Part shown: positions 1-6,221 of the stretch, piece by piece
Layout: each line of letters begins with the position of its first letter
How positions within the stretch are numbered: position 1 is the stretch's first letter
DNA from: Firmicutes bacterium UBA7709
GTDB taxonomy: Bacteria > Bacillota_A > Clostridia > Peptostreptococcales > Anaerovoracaceae
Assembly (NCBI GenBank): GCA_002482405.1
Contig: DLFX01000192.1
Span: forward strand, 1,146-8,383
Length of the DNA stretch: 7,238 nt
Direction: 5' to 3'
The notes under the pieces: generated by a model
Told to the model about the DNA's origin: nothing
Database searches by the model: none
The model's input: only the letters and a program-made list of their open reading frames with translations
Position numbers and translations under genes: made by a program

Positions 1-1152
1 CGCCGAAACAAGGATCAGGAGCAGGGCTGGTGCAGCTACATTCCCATCATAAAGGAAGGTCAGGTGGTCGCCGGGTTCATCCATGTGCTCTTTCACGGTC
101 AAAAGATGGCCATAGAGTTTTCCCGGCGGTTGAACGCCATGATGGACGAGTTGGATTATTATAAGCAGGAAGTGAAACAGCTGAGAAAATCAAAATATAG
201 CATCGACGACATCATTGGAGACAGCTCCCCTGTCCGCCATTTGAAGGAGCAGATCCAGAGGGCGGCAAAGTCCTCTTCCACGGTGCTGATCGAGGGGGAA
301 ACCGGCTCGGGAAAAGAGCTGGTAGCCCATTCCATCCACGATTTGAGCCAGCGGGCCTATATGCCTTTGATCAAGATCAATTGTGCCGCCATCCCTGCCG
401 AACTCTTTGAATCGGAATTGTTTGGCTATGAATACGGAGCCTTTACGGGGGCGGATAAAAAGGGGAAAAAAGGAAGGTTTGAAATGGCCAGCGGCGGAAG
501 CCTATTTCTGGATGAGATCAATCAGATGCCCCTATTCCTCCAGCCCAAGCTGCTGAGAGCGCTTCAGGAAAGCGAGATCGAACGGATCGGCGGGAAGGAG
601 AGCATCCCGGTGGATATCCGGCTGATTGCCGCCTCCAATATCTCTTTGGAAAAGCTGGTCAGAAGCAACGAGTTTCGAAGCGATTTGTTTTACCGGCTCA
701 ACGTGCTGAACATTCGAATACCGGCCCTGCGGGATCGCAAGGAAGATATTCCGCTGCTGGTAAGCAGCATGATCGAAAAGCTCAATTTCCAACTGGGCCT
801 CAGCGTTGGAGACGTCCATCCCCAGGTGCTTCAGCGGTTCAGCGAATACGACTGGCCCGGCAACATCCGGGAATTGCAAAACGTGGTGGAGCGGGGCATG
901 AACATGGCTTTGACCGGAACCCTGGAATGGAAACACTTTGACGAGTATTTTCAGCATAAAGCCCTCAGGCGTCTGGGCAATTCCAGCGGCGGCCGAAACT
1001 TGCTGATCCGCCAGGCCAAGAAAAACCTGGAGCGGGAAATTCTGTTGGAAAGCCTGGAGAAATACGGGCATAATAAGGCCTTGTGCGCCAGGGAGATGGG
1101 CATATCAAGAACTCTGCTGTACAAAAAAATGAAGGAATACGGCATAAAATAG
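1..1152 (+). CDS. Sigma-54-dependent transcriptional activator (AAA+/Fis), 5'-truncated by window edge
   Basis: This is a bacterial enhancer-binding protein: it hydrolyses ATP to remodel sigma-54 RNA polymerase at -24/-12 promoters. The frame is open from base 1, so the GTG at 64 is only an internal codon and 383 residues are visible. In visible numbering, residues 1-31 resemble the end of a PAS-type sensor domain, and about 44-66 form a charged linker (MDELDYYKQEVKQLRK). The AAA+ domain follows: Walker A GETGSGKE (99-106), sigma-54-contacting GAFTGA (146-151), Walker B with LDE (about 165-173), arginine-finger region FRSDLFYRLNV (R226, R232) and WPGNIREL (285-292). A Fis-type helix-turn-helix ends the protein (about 358-382, ALCAREMGISRTLLYKKM). 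The DNA-binding, ATPase and sigma-54 contact motifs all look intact; there is no receiver domain in the visible part. It lies just upstream of a sigma-54 promoter with dyad sites, so it very likely controls the following operon. The inducer is unknown because the sensor is mostly outside the window. Confidence 0.95.
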   Translation, partial: RRNKDQEQGWCSYIPIIKEGQVVAGFIHVLFHGQKMAIEFSRRLNAMMDELDYYKQEVKQLRKSKYSIDDIIGDSSPVRHLKEQIQRAAKSSSTVLIEGETGSGKELVAHSIHDLSQRAYMPLIKINCAAIPAELFESELFGYEYGAFTGADKKGKKGRFEMASGGSLFLDEINQMPLFLQPKLLRALQESEIERIGGKESIPVDIRLIAASNISLEKLVRSNEFRSDLFYRLNVLNIRIPALRDRKEDIPLLVSSMIEKLNFQLGLSVGDVHPQVLQRFSEYDWPGNIRELQNVVERGMNMALTGTLEWKHFDEYFQHKALRRLGNSSGGRNLLIRQAKKNLEREILLESLEKYGHNKALCAREMGISRTLLYKKMKEYGIK

Positions 1153-1180
1153 AATCCGCGGACCATAACAGGCGCGTAAT

Positions 1181-1214
1181 TGTAAACTTTTATTTGCGTA
1201 AAATAAAGTTTACA
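1181..1214. promoter_or_regulatory. Paired dyad operator, head-to-head copies (putative upstream activator sequence)
   Basis: The 18-mer CGTAAAATAAAGTTTACA at 1197-1214 is itself a dyad (GTAAA-N6-TTTAC core). Immediately left, 1181-1198 carries the same 18-mer in reverse orientation with 15 of 18 bases matching, sharing two bases. The result is a 34-bp inverted repeat starting TGTAAAC and ending GTTTACA. It lies roughly 200-230 bp upstream of the predicted start of the sigma-54 transcript, a usual distance for enhancer sites of NtrC-type activators. Binding by the adjacent activator is inferred from position only. Confidence 0.6.
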
Positions 1215-1260
1215 GTTTGTCCTGCTGCAGGATTATGAATCGTTATAAGGAATAATACAG

Positions 1261-1300
1261 AACGAGTGTAAAATAAAGTTTACACTCGTTTTTGTCGTTT
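1261..1300 (+). terminator. Possible terminator of the activator gene, overlapping the third operator
   Basis: A perfect 12-bp inverted repeat (1261-1272 AACGAGTGTAAA with 1279-1290 TTTACACTCGTT) encloses a 6-nt loop and is followed by a T-rich tail (TTTGTCGTTTT). The stem is AT-rich and the tail interrupted, so termination would be modest. The hairpin is longer than the 18-bp operator inside it, which is why a second role as RNA hairpin is worth recording. Confidence 0.4.
1267..1284. promoter_or_regulatory. Third dyad operator copy (putative upstream activator sequence)
   Basis: TGTAAAATAAAGTTTACA is a dyad of TGTAAA and TTTACA around a 6-bp spacer. Seventeen of its bases (1268-1284) are identical to 1198-1214, exactly 70 bp upstream. 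Its centre lies about 136 bp before the predicted transcription start. Exact repetition of a dyad in a non-coding gap ahead of a sigma-54 promoter argues for a protein-binding site. Confidence 0.6.
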
Positions 1301-1384
1301 TCAAAGGGGTGAAGGCGTTGATAAAACAGGTAAATCCCACTGTTTTCAACGCATTTCGTCAAAAAATAAAAAGAATATTCGGAG

Positions 1385-1401
1385 TTGGTATGAGAGTTGC
1401 T
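1385..1401 (+). promoter_or_regulatory. Sigma-54 (-24/-12) promoter of the transporter-cyclase-BKACE operon
   Basis: TTGGTATGAGAGTTGCT closely fits the sigma-54 consensus TTGGCACG-N4-TTGCT. The invariant GG (1387-1388) and GC (1399-1400) are separated by exactly 10 bp, as the family requires. Transcription should begin near 1411-1412, leaving about 86 nt of leader before the ATG at 1498. A gene for a sigma-54 activator directly upstream and dyad sites between them strengthen the call. The promoter also rules out the GTG at 1309 as the transporter start, since that codon would lie upstream of the transcript. Confidence 0.85.
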
Positions 1402-1432
1402 CTATATAAGGACGTAACAACCTGTTGTGAGT

Positions 1433-1458
1433 CCGGGCCGAATCCCCTTGCAGGCCGG
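1433..1458 (+). other. GC-rich hairpin in the operon leader
   Basis: CCGGGCC (1433-1439) can pair with GGCCGG (1453-1458) with one bulged G and a 13-nt loop. A T-rich stretch (TTATTAGTTTTTTAT) begins about 9 nt later, just before the ribosome binding site. It could be a weak attenuator or a 5' stabilising structure. It is too loosely built for a standard terminator, and I recognise no riboswitch class. Confidence 0.25.
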
Positions 1459-1497
1459 TCCGTGAAATTATTAGTTTTTTATGAAAGGAAAAATGTC

Positions 1498-2706
1498 ATG
1501 AACGAAACACTAGAAAAAAATCCACAGAGGTGGAAAGTCTTGTTTGGCGGCTTTGCCTGCTATACCTTTGACGCTTTTGATCTATCGCTGCTGGCTATGT
1601 CCTTGGCTTTGATCATCAAAGATCTGAACATCTCTACCCAAAAGGGCGGTCTGCTGAGCACCATCACACTTCTGGGCATCGGCCTCAGCTCTCTGTTCGT
1701 AGGTTGGATGGCGGATAACTATGGAAGAAGAAAGACGCTGCTGTTCAGCCTGACATCCTTTGGCCTGCTGACCGCGGCCATCTACTTTGCCCAGAGCTGG
1801 GCAGTCATCATGGTTCTGCGCTTCCTGGCCGGATTCGGTTTAGGGGGTCTATGGGCCGTTTTATCCACATACATTAACGAGACCTGGGCGCCGAACCTGA
1901 GAGGAAAAGCAGCGTCCTTCACCTTGAGCTCCTTCCCTGTAGGTTCTGGCTTCGCCTCTTTCTTTGCAGGCGTCCTGCTTCCGGTATACGGCTGGAGAGT
2001 CTTATTCCTGACAGGAGCCCTGGCTATTATTCCGGCCCTTTATATGTACTTTGCCGTACCGGAATCAAAGGAATGGGAGGAGAGAAAAAAGCTGGATACC
2101 AAGGCTGACAAAGAGGCGAAGGCGCCTATCAGTCGAATCTTCTCGCCTGACTTCAGAAAAAATACCATCATTGCCACAGCCGTTTCAGCATTTGCATTCA
2201 GCGGATATTGGGGCGCATCCACCTGGCTGCCGACTCTGCTGGTGACAGAAAAAGGACTGGACACAGCTACCATGGCCAAGTTCATGGTTATTCTCAACGT
2301 GGGTATGTTTATCGGCATGAACGTGTTTGGTATAGTAGCTGATAAGCTTGGAAAAAAGGCGGCTCTGATGATTACATTTTTAGGCCTGACCATCACGCTT
2401 CCTATTTACCTGCACGCCACCCAACCAAGTATGCTGCTGATGCTGGGCCCGGTATACGCTTTCTTCGTATCCTTTACCACCATCTTTGGCTCCTATTTTC
2501 CGGAGATGTACCCTACGGAAGTCCGGGCTACGGGTACTGGCTTCTGTTTCAACTTCGGCAGAGGCCTGTCGGCTATCGCTCCCTTCGTGCTGGGAGTCGT
2601 GGCGGCCAAATACAGTCTCACCATGGGATTGGGCATCTGCTCCATATTCTTCTTCCTGTCCTTCCTGGGCATGATATTCCTGCCCAGCGGAAAGGTGCAG
2701 AAATAG
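1498..2706 (+). CDS. MFS transporter, aromatic-acid/metabolite:H+ symporter-like
   Basis: This is a 402-aa inner-membrane permease of the major facilitator superfamily with about 12 hydrophobic segments (roughly 14-38, 50-70, 80-98, 101-124, 141-163, 167-186, 223-247, 258-281, 287-306, 309-332, 345-369, 375-395). Segments 6 and 7 are separated by a charged cytoplasmic loop (187-222). Motif A is clear in the loop between segments 2 and 3 (G69, D73, G76, RRK 77-79) and degenerate between 8 and 9 (GIVADKLGKK, 278-287). D25 and D28 in the first segment, PES at 188-190 and YPTEVRATGTG (338-348) recall the AAHS-type organic-acid symporters. The ATG at 1498 is chosen because GGA at 1487-1489 is spaced 8 nt from it, the hydrophobic core starts soon after, and an upstream in-frame GTG (1309) precedes the sigma-54 promoter. 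It is first in a three-gene operon, so it probably imports that operon's substrate, which I cannot name. Confidence 0.9.
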   Translation: MNETLEKNPQRWKVLFGGFACYTFDAFDLSLLAMSLALIIKDLNISTQKGGLLSTITLLGIGLSSLFVGWMADNYGRRKTLLFSLTSFGLLTAAIYFAQSWAVIMVLRFLAGFGLGGLWAVLSTYINETWAPNLRGKAASFTLSSFPVGSGFASFFAGVLLPVYGWRVLFLTGALAIIPALYMYFAVPESKEWEERKKLDTKADKEAKAPISRIFSPDFRKNTIIATAVSAFAFSGYWGASTWLPTLLVTEKGLDTATMAKFMVILNVGMFIGMNVFGIVADKLGKKAALMITFLGLTITLPIYLHATQPSMLLMLGPVYAFFVSFTTIFGSYFPEMYPTEVRATGTGFCFNFGRGLSAIAPFVLGVVAAKYSLTMGLGICSIFFFLSFLGMIFLPSGKVQK

Positions 2707-2764
2707 AAGAAGCGCGGAGGAAGAAACAAAAGCACGGAATTGATACTTTCTAGGAGGGACGAAC

Positions 2765-3556
2765 ATGTTAGAAGGAAAAAATATCAAGATCATCGATTTG
2801 AGCATTGCTGTGGAAAGCGGATTGCCCAGCGATCCGCCGGATTACAGACCCTATATCGACTACCAGAATCACAAGGATACCGCTAAGGACATGCTGGAAT
2901 ACTTCGGGGATGCCTCTCTGGAGGACTTGCCTGATGGGAATGGCTGGGCGGTGGAGTTTTTAAAGATCTCTACCCACGGAGGAACCCATATCGACGCACC
3001 GTATCATTATTACCCCACTATGAACGGCGGAGAACGGGCTTGGACCATCGATGAAATCCCGCTGGACTGGTTTCACGGTCCTGCGGTAGTGGTGGACTTT
3101 ACAGATAAGCCTGACGGTTACAAAGTGGAGCCGGAGGATTTCCGGGAATATTTTCAGCGCATCGGTTATGCCCTAAAACCCGGAGATATTGTTCTGGTCA
3201 ACACAGGGGCCAGCAAGAAGTGGGGAAAGGCGGAATACCTGTCCTCTGGCTGCGGTATGTCCAAGGCCGCAACCCTCTGGCTGGCGGATCAGGGGATTCG
3301 GGTAATGGGTACCGACGCCTGGAGCTGGGACCGTCCGCTGCCCATTGAAGCTAAAGATTTCGACAAGACTCACGATAAAGAATTGATCTGGGAAGCTCAC
3401 AGAGCGGGAGCGATCAAGGCCTACTGCCACATTGAAAAATTGACCAACCTGGAGGCCCTGCCGGTGACAGGAAGCCATTTCTTCTGCTTCCCGGTGAAAA
3501 TAAAAGCGGCCAGCGCCGGCTGGATCCGGGCGGTGGCTTTCGTGGAAGAGAAATGA
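2765..3556 (+). CDS. Cyclase-family metal-dependent hydrolase (kynurenine formamidase/isatin hydrolase-like)
   Basis: This 263-aa protein belongs to the cyclase family (PF04199). Members use divalent metal to hydrolyse amide, lactone or ring bonds, as in bacterial kynurenine formamidase and isatin hydrolase. The hallmark HxGTHxDxPxH is present at H71-G73-T74-H75-D77-P79-H81. H212 and E224 are 12 residues apart, matching as I recall the second-half His/Glu metal ligands of bacterial kynurenine formamidase. GTDAWSWD (182-189) is typical of the longer members of the family. No signal peptide or membrane segment is evident, so it should be cytoplasmic. AGGAGGG at 2752-2758 lies 6 nt before the ATG. 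It follows the transporter by 58 bp and precedes the BKACE gene by 33 bp. No tryptophan-degradation genes accompany it, so a kynurenine role is not supported; ring opening of an imported compound to feed the BKACE is inference. Confidence 0.88.
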   Translation: MLEGKNIKIIDLSIAVESGLPSDPPDYRPYIDYQNHKDTAKDMLEYFGDASLEDLPDGNGWAVEFLKISTHGGTHIDAPYHYYPTMNGGERAWTIDEIPLDWFHGPAVVVDFTDKPDGYKVEPEDFREYFQRIGYALKPGDIVLVNTGASKKWGKAEYLSSGCGMSKAATLWLADQGIRVMGTDAWSWDRPLPIEAKDFDKTHDKELIWEAHRAGAIKAYCHIEKLTNLEALPVTGSHFFCFPVKIKAASAGWIRAVAFVEEK

Positions 3557-3589
3557 TGAGAAGCTGTGAAGAAGGAGGTATATTTTATC

Positions 3590-4414
3590 ATGAGTAAAAC
3601 TATCATAACCGTTGCCCCTACGGGAGCTTGGCCTCAAAAGGAGCAAAGTCCGCATATTCCCATGACTCCTCAGGAAATCGCCGACGACGTATATGAATGC
3701 TATCAGGCGGGAGCCTCCATTGCCCATCTCCACATGAGGGATGATAAAGGCCGGGGAACCATGGATAAAGATAAATTTGCAGAGACTATAAGGCTTATCC
3801 GTGAAAAGTGCGATATCGTTATCAACTGCACCACCTCCGGCGATTTAAATGCCACAGATGAGACCAGGCAAGCCCATTTAAAGGCGCTGCGGCCGGAGAT
3901 GGCGTCCTATGATTGCGGTTCCATGAACTGGATGAATAACAGCCTGTTTTTAAACCCTCCCCACTTTCTGGAGGAGCTGGGCAGAACCATGCAGGAATAT
4001 GACATAAAGCCGGAAATTGAAATCTTTGACGCCGGCATGGTATATAACTCGCTGTACTATTTGAAAAAGAGCGTATTGAAAGCGCCGCTGCACTATCAGT
4101 TTGTTCTGGGTGCGGCCGGCGGCACGGCGGCCACCGTGGAAAACCTCGTATATCTGAAGGGCTTGATTCCTGAGGGCTCTGCCTGGTCCGCTTTAGGAAT
4201 CGGGAAAAACAATGTCGCCATCCTGCTTGCTGCTATCGCCTTGGGCGGTCACGTGCGGGTAGGCCTGGAGGACAATCTGTACTTTAAGAGCGGCCAGCTG
4301 GCCACCAATGCCCAGTTGGTAACCAGAGCGGCGTCGATCATCAAGGAAGCCGGAAACCAGGTAGCTGCCCCTGAGGACGCCCGGGAGATCCTAAATCTCC
4401 GGCAAGCACAGTAA
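3590..4414 (+). CDS. BKACE-family beta-keto acid cleavage enzyme (DUF849; Kce-like)
   Basis: This 274-aa protein matches the BKACE family (PF05853). These Zn-dependent TIM-barrel enzymes react a beta-keto acid with acetyl-CoA to give acetoacetate and a shortened acyl-CoA; the best-known member, Kce, acts in lysine fermentation. The predicted metal ligands are H46 and H48 in HLHMRD and E227 in GGHVRVGLED. R223 and D228 correspond by alignment from memory to catalytic Kce residues R226 and D231. TTSG (81-84), PEIEIFDAGM (141-150) and QFVLG (170-174) are further family signatures, and the length is normal. Kce has Glu at position 14 for its substrate's amino group; here it is Trp (APTGAW), so another substrate is likely. 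The ATG at 3590 is preferred over an in-frame GTG at 3566 because AAGGAGG (3572-3578) lies between them, 11 nt before the ATG, and homologues start at this point. It is the last gene of the operon. Confidence 0.92.
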   Translation: MSKTIITVAPTGAWPQKEQSPHIPMTPQEIADDVYECYQAGASIAHLHMRDDKGRGTMDKDKFAETIRLIREKCDIVINCTTSGDLNATDETRQAHLKALRPEMASYDCGSMNWMNNSLFLNPPHFLEELGRTMQEYDIKPEIEIFDAGMVYNSLYYLKKSVLKAPLHYQFVLGAAGGTAATVENLVYLKGLIPEGSAWSALGIGKNNVAILLAAIALGGHVRVGLEDNLYFKSGQLATNAQLVTRAASIIKEAGNQVAAPEDAREILNLRQAQ

Positions 4415-4442
4415 AGATCCGAGTTTCAAAACTGAAAAAAAT

Positions 4443-4490
4443 TAATGTGAATCCCCGCCGGTGCATATGCGCCGGCGGGATTTCACATTA
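4443..4490. terminator. Strong hairpin at the operon end (likely terminator, possibly bidirectional)
   Basis: A long stem pairs AATGTGAA and CCCGCCGG on the left (4444-4461) with CCGGCGGG and TTTCACATT on the right (4472-4489), with a small mismatch between the two blocks and a loop around GCATAT. It starts 29 nt after the BKACE stop, a normal place for an operon terminator. Downstream on the + strand the T-run is poor (TATCAATCTCC). Seven A residues (4435-4441) precede it, so on the - strand the stem is followed after a few bases by a good U-tract. Confidence 0.6.
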
Positions 4491-4499
4491 TCAATCTCC

Positions 4500-4530
4500 T
4501 TGTCGATCGTTTCGTTTCTTAGAGTATAAT
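4500..4530 (+). promoter_or_regulatory. Weak candidate transposase promoter spanning the IS left junction
   Basis: A perfect -10 box TATAAT (4525-4530) lies inside the left repeat. The nearest -35-like box is TTGTCG (4500-4505) outside the element, with a long 19-bp spacer. If used, the -35 would be supplied by host DNA and transcription would begin near 4537. The spacing makes this a low-confidence call. Confidence 0.25.
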
Positions 4531-4542
4531 TTTCATTGGCAA
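4519..4542 (+). repeat. Left terminal inverted repeat (IRL)
   Basis: The repeat begins TTAGAGTATAAT and ends TTGGCAA. Against the reverse complement of the right end it matches at 18 of 24 positions without gaps, and similarity stops on both sides. It contains a TATAAT box (4525-4530). Confidence 0.65.
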
Positions 4543-4549
4543 AGATAAC

Positions 4550-4585
4550 AAAAAAACAGGAAGAAGGTAAAAACCCTCTTCCCTG
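4550..4585 (-). terminator. Intrinsic terminator on the - strand, inside the IS left end
   Basis: Read on the - strand, a stem of CAGGGAAGAGGG with CCTTCTTCCTG (one bulge and one mismatch, loop TTTTTA) is followed directly by seven T residues. On the + strand this is arms 4557-4567 and 4574-4585 preceded by seven A. It would stop transcription running leftward out of the element, or antisense transcription of its left end. Confidence 0.5.
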
Positions 4586-4640
4586 CATACAAGTTAACCT
4601 GTAAAATTAATTTTGCAGAAAAACCCAACAGGAGGCTTGT

Positions 4641-6095
4641 ATGATGGAAACAATAGTATCAGAAAAAGGACTGGACTTCAATGCTTTAGAAAAAGAGATT
4701 TTCAGAATGGGGTGTGAATTTGCGTCAGACCTGATGAGCCAGGCATTGAATATTATGGATGAGCACCTTGAAAAGGCCAGAGATAAAAAGAGGTACCGGC
4801 ATAAAGGAAAGCGCTGGACTTCATTGAAAACCCTGATGGGAGAAGTGCCCTACGGCAGGACCGTGTATGAAACGGAGTTGGAAAGCGGAGAGAAGGCCTG
4901 CGTCTATCTTCTGGATGAGGCGCTCCGGCTTGAGACCTTCGGAAAGATGACATCCAACCTAGCGGCTCGGATCGCCGAATGCGTGAGCATCTGCTCCTAT
5001 CGGGAAGCAGCGGAGAAAGTGAGCAGCATGACCGGTCAGACCATCAGCCACGGAGGGGCCTGGAATGTGATTCAGGATGTGGGCGGAAAGCTTTCTGATG
5101 CAGAGAAGAGCCAGGCGGATCGTGCAAAGGACGGACAGGGACAGGGAGAGATCGTGACGCCGATCCTGTTCGAGGAGGCGGATGGAGTGTGGATCAATAT
5201 GCAGGGGAAGGACCGTCCTGAAAAAGGGCGGAAGCGGGAGATGAAGATGGCAGCGGCCTACGATGGCTGGGAGAAGGAAGGAAAAGGGCGCTATCGGCTG
5301 AGAAACAAGGTGCTGGTATGCGGTTTTGAGGAATCAAAGGAATTCCAGAGAAAGAAGGAAGGCGCCGTGGCGGCAATATTCGATGCCGATGAAATCACAG
5401 TCCGTATTCTGAACGGGGACGGCGGAGGCTGGATCAAGGCAGGGCTTGCGGATGCCGAGGTACACTTCCAGCTTGATCCATTCCATAAGAACCGTGAAAT
5501 CACAAGGAAGGTAAAGGATGAAGGCCAGAGGGAGACAATCCGGAGGCTGCTTTCGGAAAAGCGGGTGTCAGACTGCCTGAAGTTCATCAAGGGGATTTCG
5601 GAACTTGCGGAGGATGAGGGCGAGAAGAAGAACCTTTTTAAGCTTTATGAATATTTCAGCAGCAATCAGGAGGGGCTGCTTGCCTATCAGGAAAGAGGAC
5701 TGGAACTGCCGGAGCCGCCTGCGGGCGTGGAATACCGTAATCTGGGGACAATGGAGCATCATGTGTGTGATGGAGCGGCGAGAAGGATGAAGCACCAGAA
5801 AGCCAGCTGGAGCAGGGCGGGAGCGGGAAACCTGGGCCGGCTGCTGTGCCGGAAAGTGTGCGGCAGCCTTTATGAGACGGTGACCTCGCTTTCAAAGATG
5901 ACCCTGCCGGAGCATTACACGGAGAGGATCGAGGAAGTCCTGAGTGCCGCCAGGGCACCGAAAAAGGACGGAAAAGGATATCTTTATCCAGTGAGAGGCA
6001 GAAGACCATTTACAGAAGCTTTTATGACAAATGGAAGAAAAGCGATACTTGGCCTGCTCGAAAACAGGAACTGCAGCGAGTTGATTTACCGATAG
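4641..6095 (+). CDS. ISLre2-family transposase (UPF0236-type)
   Basis: The 484-aa protein catalyses movement of the surrounding element. The N-terminus (LEKEIFRMGCEFASDLM, about 16-32) and RYRHKGKRWTSLKTLMGEVPYGRTVY (51-76) are characteristic of the ISLre2/UPF0236 group. A putative helix-turn-helix lies around 114-147 (SYREAAEKVSSMTGQTIS). Candidate acidic catalytic residues are D181 in EADGVWI, D260 in NGDGGGWI, D279 in LDPFHKNR and E372 in GTMEHHV; their assignment is inferred from conserved DDE-type context. No stop or frameshift interrupts it, so it looks functional. AGGAGG (4630-4635) sits 5 nt before the first ATG and 8 nt before a second in-frame ATG at 4644, so the start could be either. 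A small hairpin (4599-4618, with the palindrome AAAATTAATTTT) lies just before the ribosome binding site. The gene occupies most of the element. Confidence 0.9.
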   Translation: MMETIVSEKGLDFNALEKEIFRMGCEFASDLMSQALNIMDEHLEKARDKKRYRHKGKRWTSLKTLMGEVPYGRTVYETELESGEKACVYLLDEALRLETFGKMTSNLAARIAECVSICSYREAAEKVSSMTGQTISHGGAWNVIQDVGGKLSDAEKSQADRAKDGQGQGEIVTPILFEEADGVWINMQGKDRPEKGRKREMKMAAAYDGWEKEGKGRYRLRNKVLVCGFEESKEFQRKKEGAVAAIFDADEITVRILNGDGGGWIKAGLADAEVHFQLDPFHKNREITRKVKDEGQRETIRRLLSEKRVSDCLKFIKGISELAEDEGEKKNLFKLYEYFSSNQEGLLAYQERGLELPEPPAGVEYRNLGTMEHHVCDGAARRMKHQKASWSRAGAGNLGRLLCRKVCGSLYETVTSLSKMTLPEHYTERIEEVLSAARAPKKDGKGYLYPVRGRRPFTEAFMTNGRKAILGLLENRNCSELIYR

Positions 6096-6197
6096 GATGA
6101 AAATGTAGGAAAGCGCCGATTTAAAAATGCTTTTGGAACAGGCGGATTTATTCCGAAAAGTACAGACTTTTACTTGAATGCAGAAAAAACAAAAAAG

Positions 6198-6221
6198 TTG
6201 CCAACGATTACTTGACACTAA
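6198..6221 (+). repeat. Right terminal inverted repeat (IRR)
   Basis: The repeat begins TTGCCAACGATTAC and ends CTTGACACTAA. It is complementary to the left repeat at 18 of 24 positions. The transposase stop lies 102 bp upstream; that gap holds only a small AAAAGT-ACAG-ACTTTT hairpin (6156-6171). The outer part contains TTGACA, a perfect -35 sequence facing out of the element. Confidence 0.65.

Larger units (their letters stand above)
1153..1497 (+). other. Intergenic regulatory region between activator and transporter operon
   Basis: This 345-bp stretch has no convincing gene. It contains three related dyad sites (1181-1198 inverted, 1197-1214, 1267-1284), a longer hairpin with a T-rich tail (1261-1300), a sigma-54 promoter (1385-1401) and a leader of about 86 nt. 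An open frame continuous with the transporter does extend up to a GTG at 1309. It crosses the promoter, lacks transporter-like sequence and is best read as non-coding. Confidence 0.8.
4519..6221 (+). mobile_element. ISLre2-family-like insertion sequence, about 1.7 kb
   Basis: The element is bounded by 24-bp imperfect inverted repeats (4519-4542 and 6198-6221, 18 of 24 matching, including seven identical inner bases TTGGCAA) and holds a single long transposase gene. The total of 1703 bp suits the ISLre2 family, whose members encode UPF0236-type transposases. The nine bases outside each end (TTTCGTTTC and CGAGTTTCA) do not match, so no target duplication is visible. The ends were found by comparing the gene's flanks and could be off by a few bases. 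It separates the catabolic operon from glnS. Confidence 0.75.

Noticed and set aside
64..66. GTG at 64 as start of the sigma-54 activator
   Set aside because: The frame is open back to base 1 with PAS-like sequence, and no ribosome binding site precedes it; the gene is cut by the window edge.
532..1071. 179-aa open frame on the - strand
   Set aside because: It is antisense to the AAA+ domain of the activator and shows no independent coding evidence.
1181..1290. Dyad repeats as a small CRISPR array
   Set aside because: There are only three copies, one inverted, with unequal spacing (16 and 70 bp between centres) and no cas genes; an operator cluster fits better.
1309..1497. N-terminal extension of the transporter from a GTG at 1309
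   Set aside because: The in-frame extension crosses the sigma-54 promoter and lies upstream of the predicted transcript. It has no MFS-like sequence, and the ATG at 1498 has a good ribosome binding site.
2765..3556. Cyclase gene as kynB (kynurenine formamidase)
   Set aside because: The family motif is shared by many hydrolases. The GTDAWSWD variant and lack of kynurenine-pathway neighbours do not support the specific name.
4381..4402. Hairpin CCGGGAGAT/ATCTCCGG as a terminator
   Set aside because: It lies within the last codons of the BKACE gene, has no T-tract and is followed by a much better hairpin at 4443-4490.
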